Shown here piece after piece: positions 57,282 to 64,000 of a stretch of 64,000 nucleotides of DNA. Origin of the DNA: CAWAHD01 sp963781785 (GTDB lineage Bacteria > Planctomycetota > Planctomycetia > Isosphaerales > Isosphaeraceae); the NCBI GenBank assembly GCA_963781785.1, contig CAWAHD010000001.1, positions 992,001 through 1,056,000 on the forward strand, in the 5' to 3' direction. The notes under the pieces are model-generated. The model had not been told where the DNA came from. It did not search any database and saw only the letters and a program-made list of their open reading frames with translations. The position numbers and the translations under genes are program-made. Numbering within the stretch: the stretch's first letter is position 1; each line of letters starts with the position of its first letter.

Positions 57282-57913
57282 CTAGCCGGCAAGTCCGGCC
57301 GCGCGCCGCGATCGGCGATGGCGGCGATAGACGATCGCCCCACCCACGACTCCCAAGCCAAGCAGCACGAGGCTGGAGGGCTCCGGGACTGACTGCGGCG
57401 TGAACGTGACGTTCACTTCCATCGCCGCGGGCGTGCCGACCCCGTAGATGACGTTGAACGTGCTGCCGGGCGCCACAGTCCCGCCGGAAAGGTCGATCTG
57501 GCCGTTTCCAAAGCCGCTGCTGGTGGTGAAATCATTGAGGATCTCCAGGCCATTGGGCCCCGCGCCAGACTTGTGTCGACCGAGAAGACGAAACCGGTCC
57601 AGGTCTGGCCGGTGTCGTTGACGATCCCGGTCGTGAAGGCCGGATTGAAGCCCGAGTCCGGGTGCAGGGTATACCCGCCCGCGGCGTCGACGTCGAAGCT
57701 GAACGAGATCGGGGCCACCTTGGTGAAGACCAGGTCCACATCCACCAGGCTATTGATTCCAAAATTCACGTATTGTGTGTCGATGGCCGTCGCCCCGGTC
57801 CCGCCCGGCCCGGCCGGCTGAGTGACCGAGGTGACATCCTGAGCCCTGGCCCCGGACGCGAGGCCAATGAGGGCAATCGTCGCCATCACAATCTGGCAAG
57901 TACTCTTGAACAT
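57282..57913 (-). CDS. PEP-CTERM sorting domain protein (one frameshift)
   Basis: The protein has a signal peptide (MFKSTCQIVMATIALIGLAS, ending ARA-Q), a beta-rich middle (DLVFTKVAPISFSFDVDAAG) and, in another frame, a PEP-CTERM tail. That tail has VPEPSS, a hydrophobic helix LVLLGLGVVGGAIVY and the basic end RRHRRSRR. An indel near 57570 joins the frames. PEP-CTERM proteins are processed by exosortases and attached to the cell surface or extracellular polymers. ATG 57913 has GGAGGAAA upstream. It is convergent with the NtrC-type regulator gene, about 100 bases away. Confidence 0.75.
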
Positions 57914-58157
57914 CGCCGTTTCCTCCAGAGATCGTTGAGTCCTCGAAGCCGAGCCCGATTGCCGGCGGCAAAGATCGTCAATCGTCGAGCGCGCCCACCA
58001 TCGGGTGCCAGGGAGCCGGAACAACATGGCTACCCAGCTACGGGTCGATCATCACGGGCTCTTGCACGCAAGCCCGCGTGATGGGGCGCCATTGTAAACA
58101 TTCCGGGCGCTTTCGCAACCGTGTGGGAAAAATGAAGCATGCAGATATTAATCATTT

Positions 58158-58799
58158 TTAGGAAGGATAGACCTCTTGCGGGATTGGACTCGATAGAGCG
58201 CACCGCCTGATCCAAGGCCCGAAGAGCCGGAGAATCGCCGCGTCAATCACGGCGGCGTCGGTATTCGCGACCGATTTGCGATGGTGGTAAAGGACGTCGG
58301 CGGCCCCGATCAGATACGCAGGCACTCCGTACTCTCGCTCCCAACCCCGCTGCGGAACCCGACGGTCGAAGAGGGGCAACGGTACTCGTGCGTCTTCAGG
58401 CTGAATCGACACGGATCCCACCGAAGAACTCGGCGATGACCCTGGTGTATCCGGGTCTTGAATGTCGGCGGGCTCTGGTTCGCTGATCTCATTGTCATCG
58501 TCATACTCCACGCGGATCACCGCACCGTCTCCGTCGGTGAGGACCACTGACCTTGGTCGGTCCACTATCTCGCGGGTCACTGCAATACGGATGCGCCGTT
58601 CCCCCGGTAGGAAATGCACGATCGCGCATGCACCCCTTGGCTCGTCTACCCTGCGACGATCCTGACGGAGACCACGGGATTTGGAGTCAGCACGATCACT
58701 CGCCGGAGGCGTCACGGAATCGATCCGGTTCCGGGTGGTTGCGCTGTCCATCGTTTTCTCGGGCTCGAATTCGATGGGGTTGATCTCGATCGGCATCAT
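58158..58799 (-). CDS. Hypothetical protein, unknown function
   Basis: The 213-residue product starts MMPIEINPIEFEPEKTMDSA after a good ribosome binding site (GAGGAG on the minus strand). It has an Arg-rich part, then an acidic stretch (EYDDDNEISEPEPADIQDPD), a Ser-rich linker and a C-terminal region with YGVPAYLIGAADVLYHH and DAAILRLFGPWIRRC. I recognise no family and see no signal peptide or membrane segment. It lies next to an AT-rich island and is among the more genome-atypical genes here. Confidence 0.45.
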   Translation of the reverse strand: MMPIEINPIEFEPEKTMDSATTRNRIDSVTPPASDRADSKSRGLRQDRRRVDEPRGACAIVHFLPGERRIRIAVTREIVDRPRSVVLTDGDGAVIRVEYDDDNEISEPEPADIQDPDTPGSSPSSSVGSVSIQPEDARVPLPLFDRRVPQRGWEREYGVPAYLIGAADVLYHHRKSVANTDAAVIDAAILRLFGPWIRRCALSSPIPQEVYPS

Positions 58800-59209
58800 C
58801 TCACTCCTCGTGTGGGTCGCGCCCAAATGTCGCCTAAAAACAGTCCCGCTCTGGGCCGGCACCACGACTGTGAAAGGTCGGCCCTGCGTTATTTAACGGG
58901 GCCGAGACTACATTGGCCAGATATAAAGTCAGTACTAAGACTAACCTCACTACTTATTACGATAGAATTCGAACTGGCTGAAAGTACGTAATTTTCCCGT
59001 TCTGTACTTGCTATTGAGGCGCTCCAGTACATACTTAACGCATGCTTTATCATGCCTCAGACGGTAAATCTAATGTAAGTTCTCTAGATTGTGGCAGCGG
59101 ACTGTCCTTCGGACTTGCCCAGTTCACCGTAAATCCGTATATTTAACATGAATCAGCCAACCTGCGGCCATAATCCGGACTAACGAAGAGTAAAAAGGGG
59201 AGTGGGTTG
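58800..59209. other. AT-rich intergenic island
   Basis: From about 58895 to 59195 the sequence is markedly richer in A and T than the rest of the window, with runs such as ATATAAAGTCAGTACTAAGA and several TAA/TTA triplets in all frames. It has no open frame of note. Small hairpins (for example GCATG-CTTTAT-CATGC near 59040) are present. It lies upstream of a small DNA-binding-like gene and may hold its promoter or be foreign DNA. Confidence 0.5.
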
Positions 59210-59401
59210 ATGCCGAAAGCGAAACCGGCACCGGAGAATCCTCGTCCGACCGCGTTGACTATAAAAGGCCGCCCGGAGTGGCGGGCGTGGGTCGAGCGTG
59301 CGGCGGCCTTCTGTCGGACCGATGCGGCGAAACTCGTGGATGCGGCGTTAGTCGATTACCTCAAGCAGCGGGGATTCGACGAGCCCGCTCCCAGGCGCTG
59401 A
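59210..59401 (+). CDS. Small ribbon-helix-helix-like protein
   Basis: The 63-residue protein starts MPKAKPAPENPRPTALTIKG and continues RPEWRAWVERAAAFCRTDAA and KLVDAALVDYLKQRGF. The pattern of one short beta strand (TALTIKG) followed by two helices, the second starting near the TDAAKLVDAAL segment, fits a ribbon-helix-helix (Arc/CopG-like) fold. Similar small proteins are frequent in planctomycete genomes, often alone and without a toxin partner. ATG 59210 follows AGGGGAG; a TTG at 59207 is an alternative. No adjacent toxin gene is visible. Confidence 0.6.
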   Translation: MPKAKPAPENPRPTALTIKGRPEWRAWVERAAAFCRTDAAKLVDAALVDYLKQRGFDEPAPRR

Positions 59402-59720
59402 GCGCCCGGCTTCCCCGGACTGATTTGAACGGGCGCCGCAGCCGATTTTTGCGCCCGTCATCCGCAGCAATTCAACGTGTTCGAGCGAGCAACTTGCCGT
59501 TTCAGGCGCACACGCCGCGCGGGCGAGACGATCCTTAATCATCATTTCAGCGGACGGATCGATCCCTGCCGGACCAGCTCCCGAGACTTTGTCCGGTGCA
59601 CTGTGGCCCATCCATCCATTGTCAAGCTGCCTTCTCGCCTTCAGTCCCACGCAATATAATCATGCAGTCAAGGAATCCCTGCGACCGTTCCCTGCTCTGA
59701 AAGGCTGTTGGACTCGTTCT
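59402..59720. other. Intergenic region upstream of lepA
   Basis: These 319 bases lie between the small RHH-like gene and lepA. An in-frame extension of lepA back to 59589 is open but not conserved. No promoter, RNA or repeat could be assigned. Confidence 0.4.
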
Positions 59721-61526
59721 ATGGCTTTTGACCCCAAGCTGATCCGTAATTTCTCGATCGTCGCCCACATCGATCACGGCAAAAGTACGCTGGCCGACCA
59801 ACTGCTGCTGCAGTCCGGCGCCATCACGCCCCGCGAGTTTCGCGAGCAGTTGCTCGACGACATGGACCTCGAGCGGGAGCGCGGGATCACCATCAAGGCC
59901 CGGGCGGTTGCCATCAACTACACGCTCGACGGCACGGTCTACGAGCTGAACTTGATCGACACACCGGGGCACGTCGACTTTCATTACGAGGTCTCGCGCA
60001 GCCTGGCGGCCTGCGAGGGAGCGATCCTGCTGGTCGATGCCACGCAGGGGGTCCAGGCGCAGACCGTCGCCAATGCCTACCTGGCCGTGAACAACAACCT
60101 GGCGATCGTGCCCGTCCTCAACAAGATCGATATGCAGGCTGCCCGTCCCGAGGAGGTCAAGGAAGAGATCATGACCAGCCTGGGGATCGACCCCGCGGAG
60201 GTTCTGGCGATCAGCGCCAAGACCGGGCAGGGCGTGCCGGACGTCTTTCGGGCCATCATCGACCGCGTTCCTCCCCCCTCCGGAGATCCGAACGCCCCGC
60301 TCCGGGCACTGATCTTCGATTCCAAGTTCGACGACTACCAGGGAGTCATCACCTATGTGCGCGTCGTGGACGGCACGCTGAGCGTGGGCCAGGCCATCCG
60401 CCTGATGGCCGGGGGAACCGATCACGAGGTTACCGGTCTGGGCCGGTTCCGGCCGCGCGAGGTTGCCTGCGACGAGCTTGGCGTCGGGCAGGTCGGCTAC
60501 GTGATCGCCAATATCAAGCGGCTTTCGGATATCCGGATCGGCGATACGATCACCCAGCGACCCCGGCCAGCCCAGGTCGCTCTTCCCGGATATCAGGAGC
60601 CGGTGCCAGTCGTCTTCTGCGGACTTTTCCCAGCCACCCACACTCAGTTTGACGATCTCCGCACGGCGCTTCAGAAGCTCGCGCTCAACGATTCCAGCTT
60701 CACTTTCGAGCCCGAGACGTCGGACGCCCTGGGCTTTGGCTTCCGATGCGGCTTTCTGGGAATGCTCCACATGGAGATCGTCCAGCAAAGGCTGGAGCGC
60801 GAGAGCAACCTGTCGCTCGTGCAGACCGCCCCCACCGTGACTTACGAGATTCTTACCCTCGCCGGAGAAACATTGCATATCTCCAACCCCACCCGGATCC
60901 CCGAGGCGGGTCGCATCGAAGAATTCCGCGAGCCGTTTTCGCGGGTGAATTTCATCATTCCCAGCGACACCATAGGCGCGATCATGCAGCTCTGCGAAGA
61001 TCGTCGAGGGGTGTTCATCAAGACCGAATACCTCTCGCCCGCCCGCGCAATCCTGACCTACGAGCTGCCGCTGGCCGAGATGATTTACGACCTGTATGAC
61101 AAGCTCAAGAGCGCGACCCGCGGTTACGGCACCATGGATTACGAAGTGATCGGATACCGGGCCGGCGACCTCTGCCGCCTGGACATCCTGGTTGCAGGCC
61201 AGCGCGTCGACGCACTCTCGTCGGTGGTTCATCGCGCCCATGCCGATCGCCGCGGCCGTAAACTGGTGCGAAAACTGCGTGGCGAAATCGAGCGACACCA
61301 GTTCGAGGTGGCCATTCAGGCGGCCATCGGCAGCCGGGTGATCGCTCGCGAAACCATCTCTGCGCTCCGCAAGAACGTCACCGCGAAGTGCTACGGCGGC
61401 GATATTACGCGGAAGCGGAAACTTCTCGAAAAGCAAAAAGAGGGAAAGAAGCGTATGAAACAGGTAGGGAGCGTCGAGATCTCCCAGGACGCGTTTCTCT
61501 CGGTGCTCGACGACAGCGAAGATTGA
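59721..61526 (+). CDS. lepA: Elongation factor 4 (ribosomal back-translocase)
   Basis: LepA is a GTPase that acts on stalled or mis-translocated ribosomes. The 601-residue protein has normal family length. G1 is AHIDHGKST, with GITIKARAV, DTPGHVDFHYEV (G3) and NKIDM (G4). The LepA-specific C-terminal domain includes YDKLKSATRGYGTMDYEVIG, KNVTAKCYGGDITRKRKLLE and KQKEGKKRMKQVGSVEISQD. ATG 59721 starts MAFDPKLIRNFSIVAHID, the standard N-terminus, so the 44-residue upstream extension is rejected. The frame is intact. Two signal peptidase genes follow; lepA-lepB linkage is a classic arrangement. Confidence 0.95.
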   Translation: MAFDPKLIRNFSIVAHIDHGKSTLADQLLLQSGAITPREFREQLLDDMDLERERGITIKARAVAINYTLDGTVYELNLIDTPGHVDFHYEVSRSLAACEGAILLVDATQGVQAQTVANAYLAVNNNLAIVPVLNKIDMQAARPEEVKEEIMTSLGIDPAEVLAISAKTGQGVPDVFRAIIDRVPPPSGDPNAPLRALIFDSKFDDYQGVITYVRVVDGTLSVGQAIRLMAGGTDHEVTGLGRFRPREVACDELGVGQVGYVIANIKRLSDIRIGDTITQRPRPAQVALPGYQEPVPVVFCGLFPATHTQFDDLRTALQKLALNDSSFTFEPETSDALGFGFRCGFLGMLHMEIVQQRLERESNLSLVQTAPTVTYEILTLAGETLHISNPTRIPEAGRIEEFREPFSRVNFIIPSDTIGAIMQLCEDRRGVFIKTEYLSPARAILTYELPLAEMIYDLYDKLKSATRGYGTMDYEVIGYRAGDLCRLDILVAGQRVDALSSVVHRAHADRRGRKLVRKLRGEIERHQFEVAIQAAIGSRVIARETISALRKNVTAKCYGGDITRKRKLLEKQKEGKKRMKQVGSVEISQDAFLSVLDDSED

Positions 61527-61560
61527 TCGACAACACGACCAGTTCCATTCCGAGACATCG

Positions 61561-63054
61561 ATGTGGCGTAATTCGCCCGTTCGCACGATGATGAGCCTGT
61601 TCCGGCCCCGGCGGAGGGATGTTCGAGAGCGCTCCCAGATCTCGCCCGCCGGCGTCGTTCGCCAGACGGTTGAACTGATCGTGCTCCTGTGCGTGTGCGT
61701 CGTCGTGGTGCGTACGTTCTCGGCCGAGGCGTACGTCGTTCCGACTGGCTCGATGGCGCCGACGCTTCTGGGCTGGCATCGCGAGCTCACCTGCCCGAGC
61801 TGCGGGTCGACGTTCGTCCTGGGCGTCGATGAAGAAGGTCCCTCCGGGCAGGCAGTCTGTCCGAATTGCGGCGAGCGCGATCTGGAGCACGCGCCGTCAA
61901 TCGAATGCGGCGGCGACCGTGTCCTCGTCGAGAAATTCCTTTACGAATTCCGCGGCCCCCACCGCTGGGAAGTCGCCGTCTTTCACTTCCCGGGCGACCC
62001 GACTCAGGCCTATGTCAAGCGCGTCGTCGGTCTGCCGGGCGAATCGATCCGCATCGTCGACGGCGACGTGTTCGCCGATGGTCAAATCCTGCGGAAATCA
62101 TTCCCCGAGATCCGGGCCACGAAGATCCTGGTGCACGACAGCCGTTTCCCCGCCCGCAATGCCAGCCGGTATCCTCGATGGCTGTTCCGGCGCGGCGACC
62201 GCGCCGGGCCGCTGGAAAGCGGCTGGAAAAGCGATGAAGGCAAATTCGTCCACGATGTTCCGAGCGGAGTTTCTGCCCGTCCGCTCGACGATTGGCTCGT
62301 GTACAAGCACTGGGATCCGGCAAAGGGCCGTTATGGGCCCATCTGCGACTTCTACGCCTACAATGGCTCCGAACCCCGGGACGGAAACGAGATCAAGGAC
62401 CTCGGCGTCGAAGCACGCATGCGCGTGAGCGGATCGGTCGAGACCATGTCTCTGGCACTTCGTTCCGGCTCCGATCAATTCCTCCTGCGAGTCCCTGTGA
62501 CCAGTGACGGCCCGATCGACTTGACGCGAAATCGCCGGAGAGTGACCCTGGAGAATTGCTATAATCCATTTAAGGAAAAAGGATTATGGCCAAAGTCGGT
62601 TCTCGTCGAGGCTGCCGTGATCGATCGCCGCGTGCAGGTGGCCATCGATGGCCGGCTGCTCTTTGACCCGTACGATTACGAACCACTGGCCTCAGGAATC
62701 AGGGCCAACGAAAGCCCGATCGCCGTCGGAGTGCGTGGCGGTTCGCTCGAGGTCAGCGAGCTGCGGATTTATCGCGATATCTACTACACCGGGAGCCTGG
62801 CCAACACCCCGCGGTACTCACACGGCACGCGTGCCGCGGTGATTCTGGGGCCCGACGACTACTTCGTTCTCGGCGACAACAGTCCCGTATCCAACGATTC
62901 CCGTTTCTGGACGGAAGGGCCGGTGGTGCGCGGCTCGATGTTCGTGGGCAAGCCGTTCCTCGTCCATCTGCCGGGGCAGCTCGTACCGCTGGAGGTCTTC
63001 GGCCGGTCTGTGTGCTGGGTTCCCGATCCTCGTCGAATCCGTTACATTCGTTAG
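61561..63054 (+). CDS. lepB: Signal peptidase I with inserted zinc ribbon and jelly-roll domain
   Basis: The 497-residue protein is a type I signal peptidase. It has one membrane helix (VELIVLLCVCVVVVRTFSAE), PTGSMAPTLL with catalytic Ser64, YVKRVVGLPGES with catalytic Lys153, and VLGDNSPVSNDSRFW near residues 437-451. Two insertions set it apart. Cys78, Cys81, Cys100 and Cys103 form a zinc ribbon directly after the catalytic serine. Residues about 270-420 resemble a concanavalin/LamG-like domain (SGSVETMSLALRSGSDQFLL, VQVAIDGRLLFDP). Typical bacterial enzymes are 180-320 residues. It lies 34 bases after lepA and upstream of a paralogue. Confidence 0.88.
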   Translation: MWRNSPVRTMMSLFRPRRRDVRERSQISPAGVVRQTVELIVLLCVCVVVVRTFSAEAYVVPTGSMAPTLLGWHRELTCPSCGSTFVLGVDEEGPSGQAVCPNCGERDLEHAPSIECGGDRVLVEKFLYEFRGPHRWEVAVFHFPGDPTQAYVKRVVGLPGESIRIVDGDVFADGQILRKSFPEIRATKILVHDSRFPARNASRYPRWLFRRGDRAGPLESGWKSDEGKFVHDVPSGVSARPLDDWLVYKHWDPAKGRYGPICDFYAYNGSEPRDGNEIKDLGVEARMRVSGSVETMSLALRSGSDQFLLRVPVTSDGPIDLTRNRRRVTLENCYNPFKEKGLWPKSVLVEAAVIDRRVQVAIDGRLLFDPYDYEPLASGIRANESPIAVGVRGGSLEVSELRIYRDIYYTGSLANTPRYSHGTRAAVILGPDDYFVLGDNSPVSNDSRFWTEGPVVRGSMFVGKPFLVHLPGQLVPLEVFGRSVCWVPDPRRIRYIR

Positions 63055-63176
63055 CAGGACGCGTAGCTGTCGCGCTGCCCATTTGTCCAGAGTGGGGTGG
63101 GGCGGACGGAGCGCGGAAGAGTGGAAGCCGGCCCAAGGCCCTCGGGCGCGATGGGGGAGAGGAAAAGAACAAGACG

Positions 63177-64000
63177 ATGGGACGGTCTTCCGCCACCTTG
63201 CAGCCGGCCACCAAGGCCTCCACGGTCGCCGCTCGCCCCCAGACCAAGGAGGGCCATCGCGACACGGTCGAAGCTATCGTCGTCGCGTTCATCCTCGCCC
63301 TGGTGGTGCGGGGCTTCGAGGCCCAGGCCTTTGTGATCCCCACCGGATCAATGGCTCCGACCTTGATGGGACGCCACAAGGAGATCGCTTGTCCGGAATG
63401 CGGATTCGTTTACGCGGTCAACGCATCACAGGAAATCGATTCGCATCCGTCCAATCGGACCGTCTATTCAGGCGTCTGCGTGAACTGCCGGTACAAGGCC
63501 CGGGTCGACAGCGAGCCGAGCTTCAAGGGCGACCGCATCCTGGTCATGATGTTCCCGTACGACCTGCCCGCGCTACCCGGCAGCGGGTCTCCAGAGCGAT
63601 GGGACGTCGTGGTCTTCCGCTATCCCGAGGATCCTGAAGTCAGCTACATCAAGCGCCTGGTCGGGTTACCCGGCGAGGTGGTGCGGATCTTCCACGGCGA
63701 CGTCTACATCAAGCCGCCAGCCGGTGAGACCTATGCGTTGACCCGCAAGCCGCTCAAGCATCAATCCGCCATGCAAATCAACGTCTATGACGATCGCCAT
63801 CGGTCGCGCACCCTGGCAAGAGATCCCCAGTGGCTCAGGTGGCGAAGCGAAGACGGCGGCTGGCGGATTGTCGAACCATCGGCCAGTGTTTATCAATGCC
63901 GCAACCAGCCGGGCGAGTGGTCCGAGTTGCGCTATCACAACCTCGTCCCCGAGCCCGATCAGTGGGATGCGCTGCGGCGCGACCGCCCTTTGCCACGCGC
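63177..64000 (+). CDS. Second signal peptidase I with zinc ribbon (partial, runs off the window)
   Basis: From ATG 63177, with GAGAGGAAAAG upstream, the frame is open to the window end (274 full codons). It encodes a second type I signal peptidase. It has a membrane helix (VEAIVVAFILALVVRGFEAQ), PTGSMAPTLMG with catalytic Ser58, a zinc ribbon with Cys72, Cys75, Cys101 and Cys104, GDRILVMMFPYD, and YIKRLVGLPGEVV with catalytic Lys159. Its GDN box and end lie beyond the window. It is clearly a paralogue of the preceding gene, 122 bases upstream, but diverged. The larger open frame at 63083-63637 is a shadow in another phase. Confidence 0.85.
   Translation, partial: MGRSSATLQPATKASTVAARPQTKEGHRDTVEAIVVAFILALVVRGFEAQAFVIPTGSMAPTLMGRHKEIACPECGFVYAVNASQEIDSHPSNRTVYSGVCVNCRYKARVDSEPSFKGDRILVMMFPYDLPALPGSGSPERWDVVVFRYPEDPEVSYIKRLVGLPGEVVRIFHGDVYIKPPAGETYALTRKPLKHQSAMQINVYDDRHRSRTLARDPQWLRWRSEDGGWRIVEPSASVYQCRNQPGEWSELRYHNLVPEPDQWDALRRDRPLPR

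Noticed and set aside
57995..58030. Sigma-54 promoter upstream of the PEP-CTERM gene
   Set aside because: A TGGCAC -24-like element exists on the minus strand (58014-58019), but the -12 position lacks the required GC of TTGCA.
59622..61790. 722-residue minus-strand open frame opposite lepA and the start of lepB
   Set aside because: It is a shadow of lepA, which has every expected motif and an intact frame. The long antisense frame follows from high GC and codon bias.

Overview
This GC-rich window reads as a chromosomal segment of a planctomycete, most likely from the Isosphaeraceae/Gemmataceae side of the phylum. Several family-level markers point there. Three secreted proteins carry an N-terminal LEPRLLS-type sorting motif. 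There are two DUF1501 proteins, one DUF1800 protein, a cytochrome-c-linked DUF1549/DUF1553 (PSCyt/PSD1) protein, a DUF4058 protein, GloVer-repeat and PEP-CTERM proteins, and a sigma factor fused to carboxypeptidase-regulatory-like domains. These family names come from recognising the sequences; no search was run.

Layout. 1-2.5 kb: the 3' end of one gene, then two LEPRLLS-motif secreted proteins. 2.5-5.2 kb: a coding desert with tRNA relics (a degenerate tRNA-Leu and the 3' half of a tRNA-Ala(GGC)), a 22-bp inverted repeat, palindromes and a dispersed repeat. 5.2-10.7 kb (minus): ECF sigma factor/carboxypeptidase-like gene, DUF1800, DUF1501. 10.7-11.4 kb: a three-copy 63-bp tandem repeat and a second copy of the dispersed repeat. 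11.4-19.5 kb: Uma2-type nuclease, FHA-kinase, AMP-dependent acyl ligase, a truncated di-haem peroxidase tail, a membrane glycosyltransferase-like protein, a periplasmic binding protein and a DUF1080-like protein. 19.9-25.3 kb: PSD1-DUF4058-DUF1501 operon. 25.3-27.5 kb: aldo/keto reductase, then queF coupled to a SAM hydroxide adenosyltransferase. 27.6-30.5 kb: a hypothetical protein facing a DUF58 module. 30.7-40.8 kb: type IIA topoisomerase A and B subunits, a TPR-heptahaem cytochrome and an ABC-2 exporter. 40.8-49 kb: a seven-repeat beta-propeller, a second Uma2 protein, RsmG and TrmH-type methyltransferases, a MoaB/MogA protein, a HEAT-type protein and family-4 uracil-DNA glycosylase. 49-53.9 kb (minus): split transketolase, then msrP with an MsrQ-oxidoreductase-ferredoxin fusion. 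54.4-57.9 kb: NtrC-type two-component pair and a PEP-CTERM protein. 58.1-59.4 kb: a hypothetical gene, an AT-rich island and a small DNA-binding-like protein. 59.7 kb to the end: lepA and two tandem signal peptidases I with inserted zinc ribbons, the second cut by the window edge.

An important caveat is that at least ten otherwise well-conserved genes are interrupted by single-base frameshifts, often at C or G runs. They include an essential topoisomerase, where two shifts compensate each other. This pattern fits sequencing or assembly indels better than gene death. I therefore annotate such genes over their full span and mark the approximate shift points. The most interesting biology is the MsrP/MsrQ-reductase fusion, the tandem zinc-ribbon signal peptidases, the sigma factor with a membrane segment and carboxypeptidase-like tail, and the tRNA-relic and repeat desert.
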